From the NCBI RefSeq assembly GCF_011383005.1, contig NZ_CP049935.1:2480001-2544000 (forward strand): a DNA stretch of 64,000 bases, in the 5' to 3' direction. The notes beneath the pieces are model-generated. The model searched no databases. It saw only the letters and a program-made list of their open reading frames with translations, and had not been told where the DNA came from. Below are positions 49,270-59,385 of this stretch, piece by piece. The translations under genes and the position numbers were made by a program. Position 1 is the stretch's first letter. Each line of letters begins with the position of its first letter. The stretch comes from Phycicoccus sp. HDW14. Lineage in GTDB: Bacteria; Actinomycetota; Actinomycetes; Actinomycetales; Dermatophilaceae.

Positions 49270-49370
49270 GTCCCGATCGTCCCGGCTGGACCGACGGACC
49301 GCCACCGTGTTTGCCCGAGACCACGAAACCTGGTGGCGCAGTGCCCGGTCGGGGTGTCACCCTCGTCGGC

Positions 49371-49389
49371 GGCCCGGACGGTCCGGGCC
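49371..49389 (+). promoter_or_regulatory. Perfect palindrome just upstream of rtcB
   Basis: GGCCCGGAC-G-GTCCGGGCC, a 9-1-9 inverted repeat, lies 33 bases before the rtcB ATG and 19 bases before its AAGGAGG box. It may be an operator or a leader hairpin. Confidence 0.45.
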
Positions 49390-49422
49390 ACCCGACGCAC
49401 ACGTCACCCAAGGAGGTGCGTC

Positions 49423-50592
49423 ATGGAGAAGATCACGAACCGGCTCATCAACTGGGCCTCCGTCCTCGAGCCCACCACCCGGGAGCAGGCGGAGCGCACC
49501 TCCGCCCTGCCCTTCGTCTTCCCGCACCTCGCCCTCATGCCGGACGCCCACCTCGGGCTGGGCGCCACGGTCGGCTCGGTCATCCCCACCGACCGGACCG
49601 TGGTCCCGGCGGCCGTCGGGGTCGACATCGGCTGCGGGATGATCGCGGTGCTCACCCAGCTGACCGTCGACGACCTCGCCGACCGGTCGCTCACCCCGCT
49701 GCGGGAGAGCATCGAGCGGGCCGTCCCGCTGTCCGCCGGCGCGGCGAACCGGAAGGTCGTCGCCACGGCCGAGCCGCGGGTCACCGAGCTCGAGGCGATG
49801 GCCGCGCAGGCCGGGTTCGACCCGGACGAGCGGGCGGGCCGGTGGCGGCTGCAGCTCGGCACGCTCGGTTCCGGCAACCACTTCATCGAGGTCTCGCTCG
49901 ACGAGCAGGACCGGGTGTGGGCGTTCCTGCACTCCGGGTCCCGGGGCGTCGGCAACAAGATCGCGCAGCACCACATCGGTGTGGCACGGACCCTCATGGA
50001 GCGGTACTGGATCGAGCTGCCCGACCGGGACCTCGCCTACCTCGTCGAGGGCACGGACGAGTTCTGGGCCTACGTGCGGGAGCTGCGGTGGGCCCAGCAC
50101 TACGCGCTGCTCAACCGGGAGGAGATGATGGACCGGGTCCTGCGGCAGCTCGGCGAGTTCCTCGGCACCGACGTCGTCGAGGCCGAGCGGGTCAACTGCC
50201 ACCACAACTTCACCCAGCAGGAGAAGCACTGGGGCAAGGAGCTGTGGGTCACCCGGAAGGGCGCCATCGAGGCGCGGGAGGGCCAGGCCGGCCTCATCCC
50301 CGGGTCGATGGGCACGCGGTCCTACGTCGTCGAGGGGCTGGGCAACCGGATGTCCCTCTGCTCGGCCCCGCACGGGGCGGGGCGGATGTTCTCGCGGAGC
50401 GCGGCCCGGAAGCGGTTCACGCACGACGAGCTGCGGCAGGCCATGCACGGCATCGAGTTCCGGGACACCGAGGCCTTCCTCGACGAGATCCCGGCGGCGT
50501 ACAAGGACATCGACGTGGTCATGGCCGACGCGGCCGACCTGGTGCGGGTCCGGCACACGCTGCGGCAGGTCGTCAACGTCAAGGGCGACTGA
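49423..50592 (+). CDS. rtcB: RtcB-family RNA-splicing ligase
   Basis: 389 residues. RtcB joins RNA 2',3'-cyclic phosphate (or 3'-phosphate) and 5'-OH ends using GTP and Mn2+, repairing tRNAs and rRNAs cut by ribotoxins. LMPDAHLGLGATVGSVIP, GVDIGCGM (metal-binding Cys), LGSGNHFIEV, HSGSRGVGNKI, CHHN and CSAPHGAGRMFSR are conserved, the last with the guanylylated His. It has the best ribosome-binding site of the window (AAGGAGGTG). There is no archease gene beside it. 35 of 36 Arg codons are CGG, unlike neighbouring genes. A terminator hairpin follows. Confidence 0.95.
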   Translation: MEKITNRLINWASVLEPTTREQAERTSALPFVFPHLALMPDAHLGLGATVGSVIPTDRTVVPAAVGVDIGCGMIAVLTQLTVDDLADRSLTPLRESIERAVPLSAGAANRKVVATAEPRVTELEAMAAQAGFDPDERAGRWRLQLGTLGSGNHFIEVSLDEQDRVWAFLHSGSRGVGNKIAQHHIGVARTLMERYWIELPDRDLAYLVEGTDEFWAYVRELRWAQHYALLNREEMMDRVLRQLGEFLGTDVVEAERVNCHHNFTQQEKHWGKELWVTRKGAIEAREGQAGLIPGSMGTRSYVVEGLGNRMSLCSAPHGAGRMFSRSAARKRFTHDELRQAMHGIEFRDTEAFLDEIPAAYKDIDVVMADAADLVRVRHTLRQVVNVKGD

Positions 50593-50613
50593 GCACGCCT
50601 CGCTCCGAGGGGT

Positions 50614-50646
50614 GGTGGGCCCGCCGGTTCGTCCGGCGGGCCCACC
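50614..50646 (+). terminator. Terminator hairpin after rtcB
   Basis: A perfect 14-base-pair stem (50614-50627 with 50633-50646) with a 5-base loop, 22 bases after the rtcB stop. It makes rtcB a single-gene transcription unit. Confidence 0.8.
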
Positions 50647-50771
50647 GCTGGTTCCGGCCCGCACAACGGTTCGGTCACGGCGGAACGCACCGGGACTACC
50701 CTGACGTCCGAGCGGTGTTCGCTCTCCGGGTGCGGCCGCGTCGGGCGGTCGCCGCAGGTCAGGAGGTCGCC

Positions 50772-51374
50772 GTGCTGGCTGCCCTCACGGGGATGGGTCT
50801 GTCCGCGGCCGCGGGCCTCAACGCCTACATCCCGTTCCTCATCGTGGCGCTGCTCGCGCGCTTCACCGACGTCGTCACGCTGCCCACCGGCTACGAGTGG
50901 ATGGAGAGCGGCTGGGCCATCGGCGTAGGCGCCGTCCTCCTGCTCGCCGAGGTCGTCCTCGACAAGGTGCCGGCGGTCGACACCGTCAACGACGCGATCC
51001 AGACCTTCATCCGCCCGAGCATGGGCGGGCTGATCTTCGCCGCGACCACGGCCGCCGCCGAGCTCGACAGCTCGACGTGGATGGCCGAGCACCCGTGGGT
51101 GTCGGTGGTCCTCGGTGTCGTCATCTCCGGCATCGTGCACACCGGGAAGATGGCCGCCCGGCCCGTCGTCAACGGCGCGACGGTCGGCTTCGGCGGTCCG
51201 GTGGTCTCCACGGTCGAGGACGGCGCGTCGATCGGCCTGTCGGTCATCGCATTGCTGGCCCCGGTGTTCGTCGTCGTGGCGCTCGGGCTGCTCGCCTGGC
51301 TGCTCGTCTGGATGTGGCTGCGGGTGCGCGACTGGCGCCGCTCGAGGCGCCCCCCGTCCTACGCGGGGTCCTGA
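50772..51374 (+). CDS. DUF4126 family membrane protein
   Basis: 200 residues, four or five hydrophobic segments (GLNAYIPFLIVALLARF, VGAVLLLAEVVLDKVPAVD, MGGLIFAATTAAAEL, LLAPVFVVVALGLLAWLLVWMWL) and a basic C-terminus. GLNAY and VDTVND are DUF4126 landmarks. Function unknown. GTG 50772-50774 has CAGGAGG upstream. It stands alone after the rtcB terminator. Confidence 0.87.
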   Translation: MLAALTGMGLSAAAGLNAYIPFLIVALLARFTDVVTLPTGYEWMESGWAIGVGAVLLLAEVVLDKVPAVDTVNDAIQTFIRPSMGGLIFAATTAAAELDSSTWMAEHPWVSVVLGVVISGIVHTGKMAARPVVNGATVGFGGPVVSTVEDGASIGLSVIALLAPVFVVVALGLLAWLLVWMWLRVRDWRRSRRPPSYAGS

Positions 51375-51402
51375 GCCGCCCGCTCGCCGGCCGGCGGCCG
51401 GG

Positions 51403-52152
51403 TCATCCGACCGCCGGGCCGAGGTCGGGCACCTCGCCGGGCGTCGGCGCCTGCCAGGCCGTCGCGCGCTCCCAGTCGCTCGTCAGGAGGTCGACGGCCC
51501 CGGTGCCGGACACCGCGACCCGCAGCACCTCACCCCCGCCGCCCGCGGCGACCCACACCCGCGCCCCGGCCGCCTCCGAGCCCAACAGCCAGGCCGGCCG
51601 GCCGTCGACCTCGTCCTCGGTGACGGGCGCCGGGTCGACCTCGAGCGCGGTGACCGCCGGCACGGTGAGGGTCGCCTCGAGGACGCCGCGCAGCGTCTCG
51701 GGCCCCACCGAGCGCGCCTCGGCCGCCCGCACCGGTGCCCATCGGCCGACCCGGGCGCGCACGGCGGCGGCGCCCTTCACCCGGGTTCGCCAGAAGTCGG
51801 CGTCGCCCGCGAGCCAGTGACCGCTCTCGACCGTCAGGACGACGGAGGTCCCGCGGCCGGCGACGGTGCGCACGAGCCGCTGGTTCCCGCCGGAGGCCGA
51901 GCCCTCGAGGTCGATGCGGACCGCCCGGGCCCCGGATCCGAGGGTCCCCGTCAGGTGGCCGGACTCGGCGGCCAGGGCGAAGGTCCGGGCATCGCGGAAG
52001 GCCTCGGCGGTCGTCGGCAGCGAGGCCGGCGGGGTCGTGGCGGCGGTCGTGGGCTCGGGCACGCGCGGGGGCGCCAGCGCCGAGCAGCCGCCGAGGAGGA
52101 GGACGCCGACCGCCACCGCGAGTGCCACGGCCCGTCGGGTCCCGGCGGTCAC
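51403..52152 (-). CDS. LppX/LprAFG-like lipoprotein
   Basis: 249 residues. RRAVALAVAVGVLLLGGC is a lipoprotein signal with Cys lipobox. The mature domain (GTLGSGARAVRIDLEGSASGGNQRLV, HWLAGDADFWRTRV in sequence) matches that of the second lipoprotein at 53119-53868, which has exactly the same length. The family binds or carries lipids or glycolipids at the envelope. The GTG start overlaps the TetR stop as GTGA, so both are in one operon. Confidence 0.78.
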   Translation of the reverse strand: MTAGTRRAVALAVAVGVLLLGGCSALAPPRVPEPTTAATTPPASLPTTAEAFRDARTFALAAESGHLTGTLGSGARAVRIDLEGSASGGNQRLVRTVAGRGTSVVLTVESGHWLAGDADFWRTRVKGAAAVRARVGRWAPVRAAEARSVGPETLRGVLEATLTVPAVTALEVDPAPVTEDEVDGRPAWLLGSEAAGARVWVAAGGGGEVLRVAVSGTGAVDLLTSDWERATAWQAPTPGEVPDLGPAVG

Positions 52153-52765
52153 CGGGCCTCGTGCAGGGCGTGGACGAGCAGCGGGACCGCCCCGCGCAGG
52201 AACGGCTCCCGGCCGGCGGCGGGAAGACGCACCGCCGTGACGAGCAGCCCCTCGACGGCCGCGACGATGACGACCGCGTCGTCCTGGGGCTTCGGGCGCC
52301 CGGCCCGCTCCCCGAGCTGGCGGACGGTGCGCAGCAGCCCGTCGCGCCAGCGCTCGAAGACCTCCATCAGCTCCGGCTGGCGGGCGGCCTCGAGGGACAG
52401 CTCGGCCTGGGCCCGCACGAGGGAGGGCTCGCGCACCCACCCGACGGTCAGCTCGGTGACCGCCGCCGAGACCGCCACGGGGTCACCCGCGCAGCCGGCC
52501 AGGTCGTCGCCGAGGGCCTCGACCCGTTCCTCGAGCGCGCGCCCGACGTACTCGGCGAGGGCGACGAGCAGGGCGCCCCGGGTGCGCAGGTAGGCCGAGC
52601 AGGTGCCCTCGGGCAGCCCGGCCCGGGCGTCGACCGCCCGGTGGGTCAGCCCGCGCAGGCCCGCGTCGGCCACGACCTCGACGGCCGCGGCGAGCAGCTC
52701 CGCGCGGCGGCCGGTGGGGCGGCCGGGCGGGAGGCGGGGCTGGTGGACGGGGTCATCGCCGCCAT
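52149..52765 (-). CDS. TetR-family transcriptional regulator (frameshifted near its start)
   Basis: About 205 residues. The helix-turn-helix spans RRAELLAAAVEVVADAGLRGLTHRAVDARAGLPEGTCSAYLRTRGAL (landmarks ELLAAAVEVV, GLTHRAVD, TCSAYLRTR). ATG 52763-52765 has GGAG 8 bases upstream but is in another frame until the G run 52716-52719, so one base seems to be missing there; otherwise the only in-frame start is GTG 52817 with no ribosome-binding site. It is divergent from the 61-residue membrane protein with tandem operators between. Confidence 0.82.
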
Positions 52766-52834
52766 TGTGCCGCTCCGGCCGGCCGGCCCGGGGACCGACG
52801 ACCCGCCCCGGGAACACCCGGCTGGCGTTATGGG

Positions 52835-52867
52835 TTCTACTTCTGTAGAATCATCTACATCCGTAGA
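52835..52867. promoter_or_regulatory. Two tandem TCTAC-N4-GTAGA operators
   Basis: TTCTAC-TTCT-GTAGAA (52835-52850) and TCTAC-ATCC-GTAGA (52854-52867) are perfect palindromes with centres 18 bases apart, so they lie on nearly the same DNA face. They sit between the divergent TetR and small-protein genes, right before the latter's ribosome-binding site. The TetR protein is the likely ligand. Confidence 0.65.
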
Positions 52868-52879
52868 AAGGAGTCGGCC

Positions 52880-53065
52880 ATGGGACCGATCACCGGACTG
52901 TCCGTCATCGCCACCACCCTCCTCTGGACGAGCATCGTCCTCGGGGTGGTCGTCGTGGGGCTGAGCCTCGCCGTCGTCGCGCCGGCGCTCACCCGCTCGC
53001 GCGAGGACCGCAAGCGGCGCCACCTGAGCATCCCCGCGTACTACCACCTGACCCCCGCGCACTGA
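52880..53065 (+). CDS. 61-residue membrane protein under operator control
   Basis: One long hydrophobic stretch (residues about 8-36, LLWTSIVLGVVVVGLSLAVV) is followed by a basic segment SREDRKRRHL and a Tyr/Pro-rich end (IPAYYHLTPAH). ATG 52880 has AAAGGAG upstream at ideal spacing. I recognise no family. The tandem operators directly upstream and the adjacent TetR suggest tight regulation. Confidence 0.65.
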   Translation: MGPITGLSVIATTLLWTSIVLGVVVVGLSLAVVAPALTRSREDRKRRHLSIPAYYHLTPAH

Positions 53066-53085
53066 CCCCCGCGCGCTGACCGCCG

Positions 53086-53112
53086 CCGGGCGCCCCACCT
53101 CGGGGCGCCCGG
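53086..53112. terminator. Bidirectional terminator hairpin
   Basis: A perfect 11-base-pair stem (53086-53096 with 53102-53112) between the convergent small membrane protein and lipoprotein genes. Confidence 0.7.
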
Positions 53113-53118
53113 TCGCCG

Positions 53119-53868
53119 TCAGGGGGTGACGACCTTCGAGGCCGGGGGCGCCGTGACCGCCTTCGCCGCGTCCCACTCGCTGAACGAGACCTCCCCGGCG
53201 TCCGCGCCCGTGATGACGATCTTCACGAGGTGCGTGCTCGCGGGGTCGACCCAGATCTCGGCACCGCTGGGGTCGGAGGCCACCCACACCTTCCTGCCGT
53301 CCTCGGTGCGCGTCTCGACCGACGAGGTCAGCCGCTCGAGGGTGCTCAGCTCGCTCTCGTCGAACATCTCGCCGAGGATCTTGCCGATGTTGAGGTCGCC
53401 GATGTCCTTCGCGTCCTTGGCCGACACCGCGACGTACTTGCCGACGAGGGCCTTGGCCGCCGCCCCTCCGGCCTGCTCGGTCCAGAAGGCCGCGTCCCCG
53501 CCCATGTAGTACCTGCCCTTGACGGTGAGGATCTCGGCGGTGCCCTTGCCGATCCCGATCTTCGCCCGCTGGTTGCTGCCGTCGACCGTGCCGCGGATGT
53601 CGACCGTGACCTTCTCGCCGCCGCTCGTCACGCTGCCCCGGACCCGACCCGAGCTGGCGGCCAGCGACGACGCGCGCACCTTCTTGTAGAGGTCTCCGAC
53701 CGACGGCTGCTCCTCCTCGGTGCTCGAGGGCGACGCCGACGCGCCCCCCGACGACGCCGACGCGCGGGGGGAGGCCGCGGTCGGTGCGCCGTCCCCCGAC
53801 GAACAGCCGGTGACGAGCAGGCCGGCGAGGGCGGCGGCGGCCACGAGGGCAGCGCCGGGTCGGTTCAT
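53119..53868 (-). CDS. LppX/LprAFG-like lipoprotein, paralogue
   Basis: 249 residues. The signal peptide GAALVAAAALAGLLVTGC ends in a lipobox Cys. A Ser/Ala-rich linker follows, then a domain with VTVDIRGTVDGSNQRAKIGIG and GRYYMGGDAAFWTEQAGG that aligns with the lipoprotein at 51403-52152 (GNQR and GDADFW). ATG 53866-53868 has GGGGGACC upstream. The pair flanks the TetR and the small membrane protein, so a common role in the envelope is likely but not shown. Confidence 0.8.
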   Translation of the reverse strand: MNRPGAALVAAAALAGLLVTGCSSGDGAPTAASPRASASSGGASASPSSTEEEQPSVGDLYKKVRASSLAASSGRVRGSVTSGGEKVTVDIRGTVDGSNQRAKIGIGKGTAEILTVKGRYYMGGDAAFWTEQAGGAAAKALVGKYVAVSAKDAKDIGDLNIGKILGEMFDESELSTLERLTSSVETRTEDGRKVWVASDPSGAEIWVDPASTHLVKIVITGADAGEVSFSEWDAAKAVTAPPASKVVTP

Positions 53869-54032
53869 GGTGGGTCCCCCGGGATCTCGGTGTGGGCCCG
53901 GACGACCCGGGCGGCGGCTCATCGTAGCCACGGCCGGCGGCGACGAGGCCAGGAAGCCCGGACTCCGGCACCCAGCGACCTCCCAGCGGGGTCCCGGCCG
54001 GCTCCCGGCCGCAGCGACCTACGCTGGCCCCC

Positions 54033-54779
54033 ATGCGACGGCGGCACCTCACGGAGACCTGGCTGGTGCTCGGCGTCTCGCTCGGCTCGTCCGCGATCTA
54101 CGCGTTGCTGCGCATCGTCGACCGGCTGACCCGCCCCGAGGCCCTCTCCCGCCAGACCGCCGCGATGAACACCTCGGTCACGCCCGACCGGCCGTGGCTC
54201 GACGTCGCCTACCAGCTCGCCGGCATCGCCCTGGCCCTCGTCCCCGTGCTGCTGGCCGTCCACCTGCTGCGCCGCGACGACCCCGACGAGCCGCACACGA
54301 TGGGCTTCGACCTGCGCCGCCCCGGCCCCGACCTGCTGCGGGGGCTGGCCCTGGCCGCCGTCGTCGGCATCCCCGGGCTCGGGCTCTACCTCGTCGCCAA
54401 GGCGGTGGGCCTCAACACGACCGTCGCGGCCGCCAACCTCGTGGGCGCCGCGTGGTTCACGGTGCCGCTGCTCGTGCTCGCCGCTGCGCAGAACGCCGTG
54501 CTCGAGGAGACGATCATGGTCGGCTACCTCTTCCGCCGCTGGAGCGAGGCCGGCTGGGGGCAGTGGCGGGTCATCGTCACCTCGGCGGTCATCCGCGGGA
54601 CCTACCACCTGTACCAGGGCTTCGGCGGGTTCGTCGGCAACATCGTCATGGGCCTGCTCTTCGGCTGGCTCTACACGAGGACCAGGCGGGTCATGCCGCT
54701 CGTGGTCGCGCACACCGTCCTCGACGTCGTCGCCTTCGTCGGGTACTCGCTCGTCAAGCCGCACGTCTCCTGGCTCTGA
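54033..54779 (+). CDS. CPBP family intramembrane glutamic endopeptidase
   Basis: 248 residues with about seven hydrophobic segments. The catalytic motifs are VLEETIMVGYLFRR (EE...R), RGTYHLYQG and VVAHTVLD. Such CAAX-protease/bacteriocin-processing proteins cleave within the membrane; the bacterial substrate is usually unknown. ATG 54033. A 69-base inverted repeat follows directly. Confidence 0.9.
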   Translation: MRRRHLTETWLVLGVSLGSSAIYALLRIVDRLTRPEALSRQTAAMNTSVTPDRPWLDVAYQLAGIALALVPVLLAVHLLRRDDPDEPHTMGFDLRRPGPDLLRGLALAAVVGIPGLGLYLVAKAVGLNTTVAAANLVGAAWFTVPLLVLAAAQNAVLEETIMVGYLFRRWSEAGWGQWRVIVTSAVIRGTYHLYQGFGGFVGNIVMGLLFGWLYTRTRRVMPLVVAHTVLDVVAFVGYSLVKPHVSWL

Positions 54780-54784
54780 CGCCC

Positions 54785-54853
54785 ACTGATTGCCCAGAAC
54801 CCACCTCGGAGGCCGTTCTCAGGCCCCTCGGAGGTGGGTTCTGGGCAATCAGT
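54785..54853. repeat. 69-base element with perfect 23-bp inverted arms
   Basis: Arms 54785-54807 and 54831-54853 are perfectly complementary over 23 bases and flank a 23-base centre. The element fills most of the gap between convergent CPBP and sdhB genes. Arms include TTGCCCAGAACCCACC. The arms are longer and less GC-biased than the other hairpins of the window, so it may be a REP- or MITE-like element used as a terminator. Confidence 0.75.
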
Positions 54854-54872
54854 CGGGGAACGCCGGGAGGGC

Positions 54873-55610
54873 TCAGCCCCGCAGGGCGGCGCGCAGGTCC
54901 TTGTTGAGCGTCGAGATGACGTCCTGCGGGATGCCCTTGGGGCAGGCCTGCGAGCAGGCGCCGACGTTGGTGCAGCCGCCGAAGCCCTCGTGGTCGTGCT
55001 GGTCGACCATCGAGACCACGCGGGCGGCCCGCTCCGGCTGGCCCTGCGGCAGCTCGGAGAGGTGGGTGACCTTGGCGCCCATGAAGAGCATCGCGCTGGC
55101 GTTCGGGCACGCGGCGACGCACGCCCCGCAGCCGATGCACTCGGCGGCGACGAACGCGCGGTCGGCGTTGGGCTTCGGCACCGGCACCGCGTGGGCGTCG
55201 GGGGCCGAGCCGGTGTTCGCCGAGATGTAGCCGCCGGCCTGGATGATGCGGTCGAAGGCGCCGCGGTCGACGACGAGGTCCTTGATGACCGGGAAGGCGT
55301 TGGCCCGCCACGGCTCGACGGTGATGACCTCGCCGTCGCTGAAGCTGCGCATGTGCAGCTGGCAGGTCGTCGTCTTCTCGGGGCCGTGGGCCTCGCCGGA
55401 GATCATCAGGCCGCACATGCCGCAGATGCCCTCGCGGCAGTCGGAGTCGAACGCGATGGGCTCCTCGCCCTTGGCGTTCAGCTGCTCGTTGAGGACGTCG
55501 AGCATCTCGAGGAAGCTCATGTCCTCGCTGATGTCCTGGACCTTGTAGGTGACCATCTCGCCCGGGTGACGAGGTCCGGCCTGGCGCCAGATCTTGAGGG
55601 TGAGGTTCAT
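54873..55610 (-). CDS. sdhB: Succinate dehydrogenase/fumarate reductase iron-sulfur subunit
   Basis: 245 residues. The [2Fe-2S] ligands are in [15 protein letters not shown] and a later Cys, the [4Fe-4S] ligands in [12 protein letters not shown], and the [3Fe-4S] ligands in [12 protein letters not shown]. It passes electrons from SdhA FAD to the quinone site in SdhC. ATG 55608-55610. Third in sdhCAB. Confidence 0.95.
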   Translation of the reverse strand: MNLTLKIWRQAGPRHPGEMVTYKVQDISEDMSFLEMLDVLNEQLNAKGEEPIAFDSDCREGICGMCGLMISGEAHGPEKTTTCQLHMRSFSDGEVITVEPWRANAFPVIKDLVVDRGAFDRIIQAGGYISANTGSAPDAHAVPVPKPNADRAFVAAECIGCGACVAACPNASAMLFMGAKVTHLSELPQGQPERAARVVSMVDQHDHEGFGGCTNVGACSQACPKGIPQDVISTLNKDLRAALRG

Positions 55611-55658
55611 CGGGGTCCTCGGGGGTGTCGGTGGTGTGGTGCGTGGAGCGGGGTGCCG

Positions 55659-57659
<2,001 letters not shown>

Positions 57660-57670
57660 CGGTCAGTCCC

Positions 57671-58375
57671 TTACTTGATCAGGCCGAAGAGGATGGACAG
57701 CGGCGGGATGAGGAACCCGACGACGACGACCGCGGCGGTGGCGTACCCGACGGCCTTGGCCCGGCGGTAGGCGTGGGGGGTCATCGTCCAGCCGAGCGTC
57801 TGCTGCGCGCTGAAGACGCCGTGCGCGAGGTGGAAGGCGAGCGCGACCATGGCGAGGACGTAGATCAGCGTCATCCACGGCACCTGGAAGCTGGCGACGA
57901 CCAGCTCGTAGGGGTTCTGGGTGACGTTCGGCCCCTGCTTGTCGGGGTTCGGGGAGATCTTGAGGAACGTGAAGTGCAGCAGGTGCCACGCGATGAACAC
58001 GAGGAGGAAGACGCCGCCCCAGCGCATCCACGCGGTGCGCATCGCCGACTTCGCCGCCGCGTACTTGGTGCGACGGGCGTTGCCGGCCCGGCTCCACAGC
58101 GCGAACGCCGCGTACGCGTGCCCGACGAGGCTGAGCACCAGCACGACGCGGATCACCCAGAGCAGCCCGCTGCGCGGGAGCATCGGCTCACCGATGGTGC
58201 GCAGGTGCTCGGCGTAGGTGTTGAACGCCTCCTCCCCCGCCAGCATCTTGAGGTTGCCGTACATGTGGAGGAGGACGTACCCGGCGAACACGAGGCCGGT
58301 CCCAGCCATGAGGACCTTGAGGCCGATCGTGGTCCGCCGTGCCGTCCCTGCGCGCGAGGGAGTCAGTGTGGCCAC
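57671..58375 (-). CDS. sdhC: Succinate dehydrogenase cytochrome b subunit
   Basis: 234 residues with five membrane helices. Histidines for heme ligation are in YVLLHMYGNLK, LVGHAYAAFAL, IAWHLLHFTF and LAFHLAHGVF. This is the single-anchor-subunit type B SQR, which usually uses menaquinone and two hemes. GTG 58373-58375 with AGGG upstream. First in sdhCAB; sdhD is absent as expected for this type. Confidence 0.93.
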   Translation of the reverse strand: MATLTPSRAGTARRTTIGLKVLMAGTGLVFAGYVLLHMYGNLKMLAGEEAFNTYAEHLRTIGEPMLPRSGLLWVIRVVLVLSLVGHAYAAFALWSRAGNARRTKYAAAKSAMRTAWMRWGGVFLLVFIAWHLLHFTFLKISPNPDKQGPNVTQNPYELVVASFQVPWMTLIYVLAMVALAFHLAHGVFSAQQTLGWTMTPHAYRRAKAVGYATAAVVVVGFLIPPLSILFGLIK

Positions 58376-58492
58376 GCACGGAACCCTAGCCCCCGCTCCG
58401 CGCCGGATCGACCGCTGTCGAGGCTGCGTGCGGTGTGACATTCACCCGGTTACCGAGAGGTAGCGGCAGGTCAGCGGACCGGTCGTCGCCGC

Positions 58493-59329
58493 TCAGGTGC
58501 GGCGGGCGGTGAGGGCGGCGTCGTAGAGCGCCTTCTTCGACAGGCCGGTCGCCGAGGCCACCTCGGCGCAGACGTCCTTGAGCCGCTCGCCCGCCGCCGT
58601 GCGCGTGAGCACCTCGGGCAGGACGTCCTCGAGCCCGGCCGCCGGACCGGTCGCGCCGCCGACGACGACGGTGATCTCGCCGCGGGCGTGCTCCTCGGCC
58701 CACCCGGCGAGCTCGGCGAGGGGTCCGCGGCGGACCTCCTCGTAGGTCTTGGTCAGCTCGCGGCAGACCGCGGCCGGGCGCTCGGGGCCGAGGACGGTGG
58801 CCATCGAGGTGAGGGTGCGGGCCAGCCGGTGGGGTGCCTCGAAGAAGACCATCGTGCGGGCCTCGGTGGCCAGGCCGGCGAGGGCCCGCTCGCGCTCGCC
58901 CTCCTTGCGTGGCAGGAAGCCCTCGAAGCAGAACCGGTCGACGGGCAGCCCCGAGACGGCCAGGGCGGTGAGGACGGCCGAGGGCCCCGGCACGGCGGTG
59001 ACGCGCACCCCGGCGGCCACGGCCGCGGCGACGAGCCGGTAGCCGGGGTCGGACACCGACGGCATCCCGGCGTCGGTGACGACGACGACCCGGGCGCCCC
59101 CGAGCATCGCCTCGACGAGGTCGCCGGCGCGCCCCGACTCGTTGTGCTCGTGGAAGGACAGGACCCGCCCGGAGAGGGTGACGCCGAGGTCCCCGCAGAG
59201 GCGTCGCAGCCGTCGGGTGTCCTCCGCGGCGACGACGTCGGCGCCGGCCAGCTCCTCGGCGAGGCGGGGCGCGGCGTCGCGCGGGTCGCCGATGGGGGTG
59301 GCCGCGAGGACGAGGGCTCCGGCACTCAT
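58493..59329 (-). CDS. rsmI: 16S rRNA (cytidine-1402 2'-O)-methyltransferase
   Basis: 278 residues. LVLAATPIGDPRDAAPRL and VAAEDTRRLRRL at the start, VVVVTDAGMPSVSDPG and FFEAPHRL are the tetrapyrrole-methylase-fold landmarks of RsmI, which fine-tunes decoding at the P site. ATG 59327-59329. Divergent from the protein mannosyltransferase, a conserved actinobacterial arrangement. Confidence 0.94.
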   Translation of the reverse strand: MSAGALVLAATPIGDPRDAAPRLAEELAGADVVAAEDTRRLRRLCGDLGVTLSGRVLSFHEHNESGRAGDLVEAMLGGARVVVVTDAGMPSVSDPGYRLVAAAVAAGVRVTAVPGPSAVLTALAVSGLPVDRFCFEGFLPRKEGERERALAGLATEARTMVFFEAPHRLARTLTSMATVLGPERPAAVCRELTKTYEEVRRGPLAELAGWAEEHARGEITVVVGGATGPAAGLEDVLPEVLTRTAAGERLKDVCAEVASATGLSKKALYDAALTARRT

Positions 59330-59385
59330 GGCGCGATCCTCGCACGCCCCGTCGGGGCCGCAGGTCGCCCACCTACGATGTGCCG

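Noticed and set aside
58375..58470. CRP site upstream of sdhC (GTGTGACATTCACCC)
   Set aside because: The arms are only three bases apart instead of six, so it does not fit the CRP/GlxR spacing.
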